Under the pieces are notes generated by a model. It was not told the DNA's origin. It worked only from the letters and a program-made list of their open reading frames with translations, and did no database searches. Both the position numbers and the translations under genes were made by a program. Shown one piece after another: positions 12,675 through 24,469 of a stretch of DNA of 64,000 bases. The stretch comes from Sambucus nigra. Lineage: Eukaryota > Streptophyta > Magnoliopsida > Dipsacales > Adoxaceae. The stretch spans positions 444,982,219-445,046,218 of the forward strand of contig OX422211.1 in the NCBI GenBank assembly GCA_949130495.1. Reading direction: 5' to 3'. How positions within the stretch are numbered: the stretch's first letter is position 1; each line of letters opens with the position of its first letter.

Positions 12675-12925
12675 CCCAGAATTGTCACGGTCAATGGCCG
12701 TGACAATTTTTTAAAAAAGGCTCACGGTTTTGTCACGGTTATAAACCGTGACAAACGTGTCACGGTCATTGACCGCGACACGACCGTGACACAAAACGCG
12801 AGTTTTGTGTCAAGGTCAATGATCGTGACACGACCGTGACAAAAAAAGTTGTCTCGCCTCGAAATGTCACGGTCATTGACCTTGACAAGTTGGATTTGTC
12901 AAGGTCAATGACCTTGACAATTCGG
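12675..12925. repeat. CACTA right subterminal palindromic repeats
   Basis: Counterpart of the left array: repeated TGTCACGGTC, GACCGTGACA and TCAAGGTCAATGACCTTGA in both orientations before the terminal inverted repeat. Confidence 0.85.
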
Positions 12926-12944
12926 CAGATTTGGTGTAGTGAAG

Positions 12945-14170
12945 GAACCCATTGAACTTCGTACAGAATCTATTCTTTTCATACCATATTTTATAGGGGA
13001 AAGTACTCTTAGGTCCCTCACTAATAAATTTTAAACACTAAAGGAATTTTGACAAATTTTAAACACTTAGATCCACTAATTCTCTTCTCGTAGAAGTCCA
13101 CGCTAGTGGCATAACAAGTGAACCTAATAGTAAATTATCCTTAAATGTTTAAAAATTGTTACCAAAGGACCTATCTATAAATTGCCCTATTTTATATTGA
13201 AATTCCTTTGCATACGACGTCTTATTCTCTCTAGCAATTACTGGAAAATAAATAAATAAATAAATATAAGGGTATATTATTAGGTAACTCTCCATCTTCA
13301 TTATATAATGGATTTTACTTTTGAGATGACGGAATGAAGAAAGGATGGAGGTAGAGAGAGAAGTAAATATGAATTTATGGTAATATAATTTCTTAGTTCA
13401 TATGGAACTACTCTCTCTATGGGTTTTTCAAGTCAAGTATTTCTCAATAATTGAAGGGAGAACAAAATAATTTGATAAAAAAAAAACTATCAAATAAGAC
13501 ATCTTCACTAAATTTAAAAAAAAAAAACATTTTAACTATCATGGAGATTTAAAACGTTGATTCTTAAAAGTCTAATTGAAAATTGTAAACCACACCCAAA
13601 AAAAAATTGAACAAAAATCTAAATATCAAATAAAATTAAAACATACCGCTATGGAAACACTTGTCCCTGACCCAAAATGAAAAAACAACCCAATGGGTAA
13701 ACATAATACTTAATCATATGGAAAATAAATTATGTTAGGGATTATAAAAGATTATAGTGAAAATCAGATCTGGAAATATTTTAAAAATAAAGAACAAAAT
13801 AAGAAGTAATGATGAAAAAACACACACTGATAAAATGAATAAATAGTTTAATAGACTCTTTCCTTTAGGATTAGGTGCCAAATAAGATAGATAATTATGG
13901 CTATATATATATATGCATGGTAAGGTAGAGAATGGGATGAATTTGAAGTGAAAGAAAAGATGAGAGAGAAAGGATAGAAGTTAACGCATCTCGAATTTCG
14001 ATATGATAGTAAAATTAGGTAATACTTTTTTTTTAGTAAATAGAACGACACTGAGAGGAGGGGGAAGGGATGAAACCCTGTTGGAGGGTTAAACAGAGTG
14101 AGAAAACAAATAAGGGGAAGATGAATGGGGATTGACCGACCTGGCTCGCCTTGAACATTAAAGGTTTAGT
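12945..14170. other. AT-rich DNA with no gene recognised
   Basis: Poly-A and AT-rich stretches with short frames only. No transposon ends or domain-bearing frames were recognised. Confidence 0.5.
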
Positions 14171-14238
14171 GAGTGGCGGCAAATGTGGAGTCAATAGTGG
14201 TCACACATGACAAACTCTCAAGTGGAGACATCATTTTA
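14171..14238 (+). repeat. Dispersed repeat, copy 2
   Basis: Matches 7185-7250 in the same orientation (GTGGCGGCAAATGTGGAGTC and CAAGTGGAGACATCATT). The two copies bracket the CACTA element and its flanks. Confidence 0.5.
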
Positions 14239-14333
14239 TATATTAGATATTATATTAGATGGTCTTATATTGAATATTATTTATTTTCATAGCAAACTTA
14301 GTGACTATTTTGTCATTGTTGCCACTAGTCTAT

Positions 14334-14700
14334 GTAATACCCCGTATATTTTTGGAATAAAATAAATTTAATAAGGATTAATTTAATTCGGTGAAATTAA
14401 TTTATCAAAGTTGTGAGTAATTAGACTCAGTATTAATTATAAATTTTAGAGTTGGAATTTAATGATTTGGAATAAATCAAAAGGGATTTTATTTAAAATA
14501 AAAAGTATTTACATGTGTCACGTCACAATTAAAAAATATTTTTGGGTAAAAATATTCGGGACACACTTTGAGAGGTATTACGGGCTCGTTCGAACATTTT
14601 AAACCCTTAGGAATAGTCCCGAGGTATATACATATATATACGGCCAGGCTCTTCGACGAGCTAATTTAACGGGCTTAATATCGTCCACATGATTTTGGGA
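14334..14700 (+). repeat. Left part of a Ty3/Gypsy-type LTR
   Basis: Begins TGTAATACCCCGTATATTT, a start shared with many plant Gypsy LTRs and with the LTR at 59536 in this window (TGTAATACCCCATATTT). It continues with the same kind of AT-rich, then CCCGAGG-type, promoter sequence. At about 14700 it gives way to viral sequence; LTR-like sequence resumes near 24600. The exact junction was not resolved. Confidence 0.55.
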
Positions 14701-14706
14701 CCGCTT

Positions 14707-15562
14707 TTATCTTTTGGACCACCTTTTGGGGACCGCTTTGTCTTTTTTATGTCTTTGTCTTTTTCTTAATGTTATAGGAATATAAATTTCTACCCCAATA
14801 ATTTCTAGAGTCTTAAGCTTATTTTTAACGTCTAAATTAATCTGGGAGTCTAAGAGAAGTTTCAGAGCTTCTACTTCTCTGACTTCTTCCGTCACTATCG
14901 TACTAAAATTCTGAATAGTAGGGATTATCTATGTAAATATTTTCCTCAGGGAGTCTAGAAATTGCAAGAGGTTTTGATGGAAAATATTCTAGTCTTAAAT
15001 ACCTTATACGGTATTTTGGTTTTATCAGTGTAGTTTCTTTATATATCTGATTAACTATATCAATTATATCGTTATTTATAAATTCGTCTAAATTATTATC
15101 ACCATAGGATGACAAAAATCTACGATATGTTCTAGGAGCAGTTGTTTCTACGTTTTTAAGGAGAGGATGGATTCCTCCGGCTCTAATTAAAATAGCTTTG
15201 GTTTCTGCTAATCTTTTTCGTCTAATAAATTATAATACGTCTATACTATCTTCAAGTATTCTAGTATATTCTTGATATTTTTCAGGTCTTGACAGTTTTT
15301 CTGCAAAATCTTCAGTTCTTAATTTTTGTCTAAAGAGATCACGGATCCCTGTTCTAATTATTTCTATTCTAGGGACTTATCTTACTAACCACTCAATAAC
15401 CTTGTCTATATATTTGAAAGTACCACCCGCGTATATTAAAGCAGATTCTGTAAGTTCTTTATCTTTAGGGTCTGTAAGAGTCCAATCTTGGATTTCTCTT
15501 GTTAAGTCTGGATTTATTTGGTTAACAAATGCTAAAAAGTCTGAAGTGAGTTGTAGGCTCAT
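14707..15562 (-). pseudogene. Viral frame of unknown function downstream of the leader
   Basis: A reading frame starting with an ATG near 15562 can be followed, with interruptions (stops near 15377 and 15230, and a stop near 14903), to about 14707. It lies downstream of the viral TATA box and leader, in the position of a first viral cistron. It is rich in Leu, Ile, Asp and Glu, with a stretch of charged residues near the end. I recognise no domain. No matching copy occurs near the primer site at 24.4 kb, so it is not simply a terminal repeat of that region. Confidence 0.4.
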
Positions 15563-16131
15563 GCAAATTTCTTTAGATTATAACGATAATATGTAAAATA
15601 GCTAGGAGTTTGGTTTAAGTTTATACCTTCCTTCTGGTCTATAATATATTTATCTTCTTTCCTTCTTCTCTTCAGCTTTGTTACTATTCTTCTCCGATCT
15701 CAGCCTCCTGCAACTCTTTCTTTATGTGTCGCACCTCAATCCACTATTTTGGCATTGTACCCGTTTTCTGCCTGTACGTCTTCACGCCTAACGCCCACCT
15801 GGCTAACGGCCCACGACAAATCGACACCTGATGGCGGTTCAATAGTATAACACCTTTTGTGCTACACCAGAGGTTCCACACAATAGTCCTCTATGAACAA
15901 AAAGTTGGAGACAATTTGAAAAATAATAACAACTCAACATGAGAGATTTCTAGAAAAATAAAATACTTTTATTGCATTACATAAGCAAATACAACTCTCC
16001 CCTCTCCCCTACCTATGAGAGGTTTACTCACTCATGTACATATTACTCACTACAAGCATACACACTCTCTATCTAATATCTGATACTGGAAGTCTTACCA
16101 CTAATATCATTCAACACAACCCTCACGTCCC
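15563..16131 (-). promoter_or_regulatory. Viral leader region
   Basis: Sequence between the viral TATA box and the next frame on the minus strand. It has short frames only and includes the poly(A) signal. Confidence 0.4.
15968..15973 (-). terminator. Viral poly(A) signal AATAAA
   Basis: AATAAA on the minus strand about 165 nt downstream of the TATA box. That spacing is typical of pararetroviruses, whose genomic RNA passes the signal once before stopping at it. Confidence 0.6.
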
Positions 16132-16138
16132 TTTTATA
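16132..16138 (-). promoter_or_regulatory. Viral genomic-RNA promoter TATA box
   Basis: Minus strand GCTATAAAAGGGACG, a strong TATA box in the non-coding region after the last viral frame. It is paired with the AATAAA downstream. Confidence 0.6.
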
Positions 16139-16439
16139 GCATAAGGAAACATACATATGACTTACTACCGGAGGTTAAAAGCTAACCGGTTAAAGAAAAA
16201 AATACAAATATTTAAAGTCTATAGCTTTATCTCTTCATAAAGTAATTCGTCTTCTTATGAAAGGTCTTAGTCTGAATGGGATCGTCTGATGGCATGTAAG
16301 TCTGTCGTCTTGTGATAATGCAAGGGAATCAAACAGCCAGAGTCTTTGTATTTTTATTAGTCTGGTGGCCCACGTGGGGAATCTTTTGCTTTATGGAAAC
16401 ATAGTCTAAACAATTTAGTCTTCAGTCTTAAATAATTAT

Positions 16440-17754
16440 TCTACTACTGAAGGTCCCTTCTTTGTTGTATCTGTGTCTTCTTCTGTCATGTCCTTACCTG
16501 GGAGAGCATTATTATCGAAAAATTCATCAATGAGGCCTACCACTCTGATGTTGGCTTGCAAAGCGAGCTCCACCATTTCTTTAGATTCTTTCTTAAGTCT
16601 TCCATTAATGGCTCATCAGCCTGGATAATGAGGTCTTCTTTATGGTATGCAGTATACCATCTTTCTTCACCTGTTAACAGTTATATGGTTTCTATCATCT
16701 CCATAGCTTGGACAATCTGGAGTTTGGACTTATTAACAATTAAATTTTTAGTCTGGTCTTCAGATAGAATCTCAACGTCTTCAAATATATTGGAAAATCT
16801 AACAAGTCTAAATCCTTCAACTCTCATTCATCTACAGGAACTTGGAGCAATCTGATAGATTCTAGAAAATAGAGGAAGGAAGTCTTCTACCTTTTTAACA
16901 TACTCATGGACTATTTTTCCAAGAGCAATAGAGTCTTCTATAGTCTCAATTTGGATGAGTCCAATGAACCCATAATCTGCTAAGGTTATCTGGGTAATCT
17001 CTGTTTTTCCAGAAAGATAAATCTATGGAACGTCTTTGAAGAAACCTCTCATCATTAAGGCATATCCATTAGGCTCAGATAATAACATATTGAAATGTTC
17101 AATAATGCTATTAGCGTCTTTTTGATAGTCTTCTAATATTGGAAGATTATTATAACCAAAAGGTATAACAATCTTAGTCTTAAAGGTCTTTTTCTGATAA
17201 CAAAAATTATCAGCAGGTTTAGTTTTGGAGGATTATCCAAGAGTGTGAGCATAAGTCTGAGTTTGCGGTCTAGGAATAGCAGTACCACTGAGTTGGGTAA
17301 CTTCAAGTCTTTGAGTCCTCATGAATTCGACAATTCCTACCAAATTTTATTTGAACTCTATCCACAGTCTATTCTTCACGTTCCACCATATAGCGTCTAT
17401 AAGAGTATTTTCATCATCTGAAAATTCTCGTGTAAATTTTGTCAAGTCTGGATATCTTTGATCGGGTCTATATTGGGGGAAATACATCTTCCCAATGAGT
17501 CTATTTTGAGCAACAATCTCATGTCTAGATTTTCCAGGAGAAACTAAGATATCATCAAAGTTATTTAGGATTGGTCTTTCTTGAGAGTCTTGAATACGAG
17601 TCTGTCTTTGCGTTATATCAGCATTTGGTCTTACGCGTCTAAGATAGTCTGCAACGTCTTCTTTGTTCAGTCTATTCGTTGCAGAGGAACTCATGTTGTC
17701 TAGGTCTTCTGTTTGCAACATAAAACACGATATCATATCAGTGTTAGCAAACAT
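16440..17754 (-). pseudogene. Last viral frame (transactivator position), broken
   Basis: Directly after RNase H the minus strand encodes a hydrophilic protein, open from about 17754 to 17347, with further fragments in shifted frames to about 16450. The position between RNase H and the promoter is that of the caulimovirus inclusion-body/transactivator gene. I see no decisive motif, so the assignment is positional. At least one stop and several frame changes break it. Confidence 0.4.
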
Positions 17755-18170
17755 TGGTTCTCTTGATATAATGTCTGGAATGGTATTTTTACTTCCCTTA
17801 ATATGTATAACAGAGAAGCCATAACCATTAAGAAATTGTTTTCATCTAATGAGTCTATTAGTCCTTGATTTGGACAAGTCTAAGTCTCTAAATTTTACTG
17901 CATAAGAAGAGTTAGTATAAACAGTAAAATGTTTAGGTCTAAAAAAAAAGCATATATTTTTCTATTGCCCTTACTACAGCTAACACTTTTTTTTCATGGG
18001 CAGTGTATCTTGTTTCTGGATCAGTAAAGGTTCCAGAACTATATCTAAAAAGTTTCTTCTTTTTAGTTTGATGATCAATGGTAAAGTATACTGCTCCCCA
18101 TTCTTTATCATATGCGCTCGTTTCTACTATAAATTGGTCTTCAGCATTGGGCAGTTCAAGCAAAGGAATA
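17710..18170 (-). pseudogene. Viral RNase H domain
   Basis: Continues after the RT in the same polarity. It shows the acidic start of an RNase H fold, a TRYTAHEKKVLAV segment, and the typical tail HIKGSKN followed by a DxxSRE-type end near 17760. One in-frame stop interrupts the second half near 17845 and there are further disruptions at the RT border. In the virus this domain removes the RNA template during reverse transcription. Confidence 0.7.
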
Positions 18171-18340
18171 TTTTTTACTGCATCTTTAATTTGTCTTATA
18201 ACTTCAAAATCATCTTTAGTCCAATAAAAAGGATTAGTCTAGTCTATTCCTTTTAATTTGGCAGTTAAACTTTGTCTCTTTGAAGCAGGGTCTTTAATAA
18301 AATCTACAACACAATTAAGCAATCCTAAAAATGATTGTAA

Positions 18341-18973
18341 TTATTTTCTATCTTTAAGCTGGTCTGAAAATTCAAGAATCTTCTTAGTTATGTGTTCTGC
18401 TAAGGATATTTTTCCTTTATTTATATGCATTCCCACAAAATCTATTTCAGTCTGAAATAATTGCATTTTCCTTTCCAAAATAACAATACCATGTTTATCT
18501 AATTCTAAAATAATCTTTTTAAGATGGTCTACATGCTTTATCTCAGTCTTACTAGCTACAAGAATGTCCTCTATGTAAACAAGACAAAATTCTGAATAAG
18601 ATCTAAATATATTATCCATTCTTCTTTGGAATACTTAAGGAGAATTCAAGTACCCAAATGACATTACTAGCCATTCGTATTTTCCTTGGGGCACACTAAA
18701 GGCTGTACAAGTAATAATGTCTGGATGCATCTTAATTTGCCATAATCCTGATTTGCAATCAAACTTAATGAATATAATTATATCTTCAATCAGATTGATT
18801 AAATTATTCTTGTCTGGTATCTTATAAGAATCAAATTCATAGTTCTTATTTAATTGTCTATAATCTATAACCATACGTATTTTTCCTCTTTTACATTCAG
18901 ATTCATTTTGAACATAGAAGGCAAGGCTATTATGTCTACTTTTACTTTCCTTAATAATTCCTAACTTAAGCAT
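18341..18973 (-). pseudogene. Viral reverse transcriptase, broken
   Basis: Two adjoining frames (18973-18635 and 18619-18341) cover the central RT domain: MVIDYRQLN, a FDCKSGLWQI motif, TAFSVPQGKYEW, then the active-site region. A single in-frame TAA near 18620-18634 separates them. The active site reads YIED rather than the usual YIDD, so the first metal-binding Asp is replaced by Glu. Gypsy retrotransposons have a related RT, but no integrase follows here. The copy is not expected to be active. Confidence 0.8.
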
Positions 18974-19134
18974 TTCATCTATGTCTTTCTTGAATTCTTC
19001 CGTGTATTCTTGTGAATATCCTTTCTTATAGGTTTTACCATTAATAGTGGCGTTTGGGTTAATAGGGATGATTTCACAATAACTTTGGTATTTATCCCAC
19101 TTAGTGATGGGATTTTCTCCTAAAGTAGGTTCTT

Positions 19135-19704
19135 CTATTGCCTAATCTTTTCTTTTTCTACCTTTATATCCATTTTCCTTTGTTTGGATATAGCTTGAAC
19201 CTGTAATAAGGTGTGTTGGGCTTGATCTAGAATGTCTTGTTGTATAAGCCCTATTTGCTTATAACACTGTTGATCTGAACACTTACATTCTTTTTGTAAG
19301 GGTTTAGTAATTTCTAGGGCTTCTTGTTGGGTTGTAGGTCTAAGTCCACCATGCTCAGCTGAAGAACTCTGATGTTTTATGGGCCTATAATTGGGTTTGA
19401 CTAACATAAGGTCAAAGGCAGTCTTGTGATCTATTAGAGGGGCTTTAATATTAAATTCCTCTTTATCACTAATTAATATCTTATCAGTATACTGAGTATA
19501 AGGATGATATTTACTAATAAAGCCTTGTCTTAAAATAATGTTTCCTGTGAAACTGGGATGAGGATCCATTATCCAAAATCGATGATTAACGATTTTTTTG
19601 GTCTGATTTCCTAATTTAAAATAAATAGGAATAGTCTGAAAATATAAGGTAAATGGATCTCCATTAGCTACCTTACCATAGATCTCTTGCTTACTATCTA
19701 GCAA
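19135..19704 (-). pseudogene. Viral protease-region frame
   Basis: A 189-residue frame upstream of RT, in the place of the pararetroviral aspartic protease and linker. It contains a plausible retropepsin second-half segment (FWIMDPHPSFTGNIILRQGF). The catalytic D[ST]G triad should lie just upstream, around 19740-19930, where stops interrupt the frame. Confidence 0.5.
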
Positions 19705-20587
19705 ATAATCTTCAAGAAAGGCATTGGCCTAACAAATACTCTGAGAGCATCTTGTATCTATAAAATTTAAAAGTATTTTAGGATAATCTTTATGTTGTAT
19801 AAACATTTTTACAAAACAAGCATGTGGTTTAGTAGAAATTCTTAAATTATTCTTGTCTAAAATAGATATTTCTTTCTGGGGTTTATCTATAAAATCTAGG
19901 GATGTTAGGTCTTCTGAACTACTATCAGAGCGGTATCCTTCTAAATCATAGGAAATTCACTTTCCTTTTAAGTCTTTATTTTCTTGTAATCTTTTGGCTA
20001 TATTTCTATCAATATCTTAATAATATGTTTTAATATCTAAGTCTATTTGAGCGTCATACTGGCTAGTATAAATTGCTCTAAATCTTGTTCTCCAACAGTT
20101 TTCATGGTAGTGTAACTGACAAATGACACAAACCATAAATAATTCTGTTTGTATAGTCTCAAAGCATTCTACACATCTAAAGTCTTTCTAGATACATTTC
20201 ATTTCAAATGTGCAATGATGTCTTTCATCAAAGTAACATCTAGGTCTTTATGTTAGTAACTCAGGATTACTAACTGTCCATCTTTTCTTTAAAAGGGGGC
20301 TTAATATACACTTACACCAAGCATCTTCAAAGTCTATATATTCATTATCTAAATCATCTTGATTAGTTTGCATCATATACAAGTCTAGAGTATCCTGAGA
20401 GTCTTCATACTCATCAGTATCACTATTATAGTCTTATGAGTCATTATGTGTATATGCACTATAGATACTAGTATTGTCATCATCTTCTACGTCTAATATT
20501 TCTATAGCATATAGGATCTCTAATTCTTCTTGATCTGCATAGTATAATATTGTATTAATAACCTTAATACCTTCTTTATCTTTCTTA

Positions 20588-20637
20588 TTAGGGCAGTCTT
20601 TATCAAAGTATCCTTCTTTGTCGCAAGTCCAACATTC
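20588..20637 (-). pseudogene. Zinc-knuckle segment of the viral coat region
   Basis: Minus strand encodes CWTCDKEGYFDKDC, the spacing of a CCHC knuckle with the expected His replaced by Tyr. It is a hallmark of caulimovirid coat proteins. Flanking sequence is Lys/Arg-rich on one side and acidic on the other. Confidence 0.6.
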
Positions 20638-20766
20638 TTTGATGGCAGTCTTGGATTGAACTACATCTTTTTCTTTTCTATAGTTAGGAACCTTCTTATA
20701 CTTACTAGTGTTCTTTTTAAAATATCTTCTTTAGTTAAATCTATTTTTCTTAGCCTTAGGGTTCCT

Positions 20767-21770
20767 TTATCTAAAGGTAGTAGAAGGTCTAAATTTATAT
20801 TTCTTCGGAAATCCTAAAGGTCTAGTCTTAAACATCCTATGTTTCCATTCTAATTTCTTTTTGAATTTCTTAGATTCACTTCCACATCCCCATTGGATTG
20901 AAGCGATATCTCTTTCGTCTTTGATTGGAGGGATTTGTTTGAAAGTCTCTTCTATCAACTTTCCTTGAGTTATATCACGTCTCTTAGATATGATATAGTC
21001 TTTGGCGAAATTGATTCTTTCACCAAGGGAGTTGTTCTTAACTCCAGCTACTCCTGGACAATTCTTATATTCATTAATTAGGATTTTTCCTATGGATGGT
21101 ATCTTCCTAAAGTATTCATCTTTCAAAGTCTCTCCAAATTCTTTAATTTAGTAATATAGTTGCTCATAATTATTGCTATATTCATTTATCTTATCTAGTT
21201 TACAAATGCTAAGGAGGGTAACTTAGTTTTTGCTAGGTATTGTTCATTGATTTGAGATAAATGTCTAGCTCCAATGAATTCTGATGTAAACAATTGAATA
21301 TATTCTTCAATTGATATTTCTTCTAGGTTTTCTTTCATCTTCTCAAACTTAGCTAAAGACTCTTCATCTGTAGCTTTTCTTAAACTATCTAAATAATCTT
21401 TTTCAATACCTCTAATGGATTGCTCAGCGTATTGTTTACATGAGCTTGTATCCCATTGTTCATTAGATGAAAAACACATGTTCATCTGATTACGCCATTC
21501 ATCAAAAGCCTTCTTCCTATCTTGGACACTGTCTAAGTTAAGGTATATCCCAACTGGATTTATAGTTTGGCTTGCCATAGTCTTAACGGGAGTAAAACTC
21601 TTGTCACTAGTTGGAAAGTCTTTTATATAATCAGGTTTGGTCTTTACTACAGTGCTTGAGTATATAGGAATATTTATTCCTATTGGTTTACTAAAAAGTC
21701 TAGGAGCATCTTTTAGCCTACTATTACTTCCTATCTCTTTCTTATTAGGTTCTACTTCTTTAGTTGTCAT
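20767..21770 (-). pseudogene. Viral coat-protein region, two broken frames
   Basis: Frames 21770-21195 and 21126-20767 lie upstream of the zinc knuckle and are mostly hydrophilic. The second ends in a basic stretch rich in Lys and Arg (about 20770-20850), as in pararetroviral coat proteins before the knuckle. They are separated by stops near 21130-21190. The coat assignment is from position and composition. Confidence 0.5.
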
Positions 21771-21839
21771 TAGTCTTTCTTCTCCTTCTTCTATTAGTCT
21801 AAGATTTCTAAGAAGTTCTTTAGTATTTTAGATTCTTTT

Positions 21840-23000
21840 AATTTTAATATACGGTCTTGAACTATCATATTAAATCTATCTCTTTCTTGGATCCTAAAAG
21901 AATGACTTTTCTTAAGATGATCTTTAAATGTCTTCATGTCCAATTACGAGGGTTCATGTATAAAGTTTTGGATCCTAGCTTTTTCTCTAACTAAGTCTTT
22001 GTTTTCAAATGATCTTATAGGTCTAATTATCGGGGCTTGTCTTAGTAAACTAAAACTAGTCTTACTACTACATTCTCCTTTTGAAGGATCATTGATTATG
22101 GCTTCTCCCATATTCCTAAATCTAACTTCTTCAGTCTGGATATTCTTATTGATAATCTTAGGAGGGCCAAATTGGATAGTAACATTTCTAGTGACATCGT
22201 CTTGATTAATAAACAAATTGGTTTATTTTGTATAGTCTTAGTTTCTTCGAATTCTAGCAATTTCCAAAGGGTCTTACTTTTTCTTTTATAGATCTAGTAT
22301 TCATAATACTGTAAGTATGATTGTAGTCTGAAATATTGGTTATAACAAAGATTTCTTCATTAAGTCTACCGCTAGGAATTCCTGATTGCATTCCTTCATA
22401 AGAAAATTGGGAAAACTTCACATAGCTTTGGAATTCTATATTTATATTTGCGTCTGGGATAATATAGTCTTTATAGCCACTAGCATATAAGATTAACTTA
22501 AAATGTTTGGTTGTGTCTACGGTTACTGTAAATGTCGAAATGACATTAAAGTGTCTTATATTGTCTGACATTTCTAATTGGGCTATCCCAATAAGGCTTG
22601 TCTCAAAATCTTTCCATGTTTTATCTACTAAATAACATAATATGTTGATATTGTTTTGAGGTCTATGTAATCCTTTGATTCATACTTGAAAGAGTCTATG
22701 GGTTAGGAATTGGAACTTTCTATCAGTTCCTCTAGATCTAAGCCATTCTGAGTCAAATACTTGAAGCTCAGTGTAGGATTTATCTAACATATGATTTCTA
22801 CAATGGTAAGTCATGTTATAATTAGGACTCTTAGGAGTGACACCTTCTTTAAACAAGTTTATGTATCTAACGACTGGAAGTTGTCCATTATGAATAGAAT
22901 CTTCAACAATCTTCTAGTTAACTTCACCCCATTCTTTCCATTGGAGAGGATTGGTGAAATTTCTCTCTTTCCACCATGTTCTAATATTGGAGGATGAATC
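21840..23000 (-). pseudogene. Viral movement-protein position, broken
   Basis: Frames at 22571-22254 and 22216-21944, plus shifted fragments from 23000 to 22572, precede the coat region. In caulimovirids this is where the movement protein lies. I do not recognise a firm signature motif, so the call is positional. Confidence 0.35.
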
Positions 23001-23169
23001 CTTAAGTCTTTGGAGCATATATACAATTACTCTGTCCAATATTTGGGATAAAGCTAACTATCTTACTAGTCTTATATAATCCATCATTTATGACTCTTCT
23101 AGTTATGGTTTTTCCTTCCTTAGTTCCTATATAAGGAGATTCTCTAAATTTACAGGTGGTTATCTGTTT

Positions 23170-24417
23170 TTATTCAAGTCTTTTTTCAATCATTTCTAAA
23201 GAGTCTGAATAATCCTTTTGTCTTTTTATCTGCCTAAGGATTTCTTCATTAAATGTCTTATTCTTTTTTCTTGTATTATTGTTAATATCTTCATTATTTT
23301 TAACAAGAGTATTAACAAGAGAATTAGCAATCTTATTAATATAGTATTTTACCTCATCTTCTTTTTCTTGCTTATGCACAGATTCGTGTGCCATCCTAGC
23401 TTCTATGGTTTCAACATTTTTTTCTATTTTATCTAAACGAGTTAAAATAAACGGAGAGTCTAATTCAACTTGGGAGGGTTTATTATATATAAACTTAATT
23501 CCCTTTATAATTTCTTCATATCTTTCTTTAACTTATGCCATGTTTAGTCTAAGTTCATTAATAATACTATCCATTTTGGATAGGTTATGGCTTTCCATAT
23601 TATTAAGATAATTTGCTAAATTTTGTTGGAATTTAACAAAGTGTGTGTAGAAGGTGGTTAATCCTTTTGTCTTAGCTTTTAAATCTAAGTGTAAGTCTTT
23701 AACAAAACTATTGTTATACTCTTGGGTAGCTGCTATAGATGTAGAAATTAAATTTAATCTTTCTAATATGAGTCTAGTTGCTTTAGCAGCATTTGCAATC
23801 TCATTTTCATTTATCTGATAATAAAATCTTTCATCATTTATCTTTTCTAAAGTTCTTTGGTAAAAGTCGATTAGGGTCTGAATGGAGAGGTTTTCAGTAA
23901 CCTCATTCCAGTCTGATTTAACTATCTCCATTAGGTAAATAATTGTCTAATCTAGGAATAAACTTAGCTTGTTCTTTGGTGAGTTTAATTAACTAACTGT
24001 CTTGATTTTTAGTTAAAATTTTAATTTCTAAAAGGTCTTTATTAAGGACTTCTATATGATTAGTCTTAATATTTATTTCTTCTAGAACTTGTACTAGGTC
24101 TATTGGAATTTGGTTATCTATTTTAGTAGTCTTTTAGAGATATTTTGTATCTCCATTTCTAGGGTTTGAGTGTCTTTTATTAATTGTCTTAATATAAGGA
24201 GTATACACTTATTTTGATCTATTATGTTATTAATAGCACTAGCGGTGACTTGTCTACTATTTGCGTATTTGGCTGGGATGTGTTCAGTGTGTGAACAACC
24301 GTCTATATGTGAGGTTAAGCAACCTTCTGAGTCCAAATCAGTTATGGGTATAGGTTGGTAGTCTGGATTGGTTCCAAAAATATCTTTGTAAATGCGAGGG
24401 ATAAATCCCAAGGGCAT
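23170..24417 (-). pseudogene. Viral N-terminal frames after the primer site
   Basis: Three hydrophilic frames (24417-24118, 23931-23533, 23394-23170) begin about 40 nt downstream of the primer site. They have heptad-like Leu/Ile spacing that suggests coiled coil, as in small virion-associated or N-terminal polyprotein parts of caulimovirids. Stops and frameshifts separate them. Confidence 0.4.
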
Positions 24418-24455
24418 TAAAGTCTTTTTACTATAAGTCTAAAAGGAGCGTCTTA

Positions 24456-24469
24456 TGGCTCTGATACCA
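24456..24469 (-). promoter_or_regulatory. Pararetroviral tRNA-Met primer site
   Basis: Minus strand TGGTATCAGAGCCA matches the standard initiator tRNA-Met complement used as zero point of caulimovirid genomes. A weaker TGGTATCAAGACC-like copy lies about 55-65 nt upstream on the same strand. Confidence 0.8.

Larger units (their letters stand above)
7569..12941 (+). mobile_element. CACTA (En/Spm-type) DNA transposon, transposase-defective
   Basis: Starts CACTACACCAAAA and ends TTTGGTGTAGTG, the classic CACTA terminal inverted repeat, with a perfect 3-bp target duplication AAG (7566-7568 and 12942-12944). Both subterminal zones carry many copies of a TGTCACGGTC/GACCGTGACA palindrome, the likely transposase-binding repeats. 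The interior encodes remnants in the order transposase-associated domain, start of the TNP2 core, DUF4218, DUF4216; most of the catalytic core is missing. Length 5373 bp. It was probably mobilised, if at all, by an autonomous relative. Confidence 0.95.

Noticed and set aside
7600..12925. CRISPR-like array of TGTCACGGTC repeats
   Set aside because: Repeats are palindromic, irregularly spaced and subterminal in a CACTA transposon of a plant genome.
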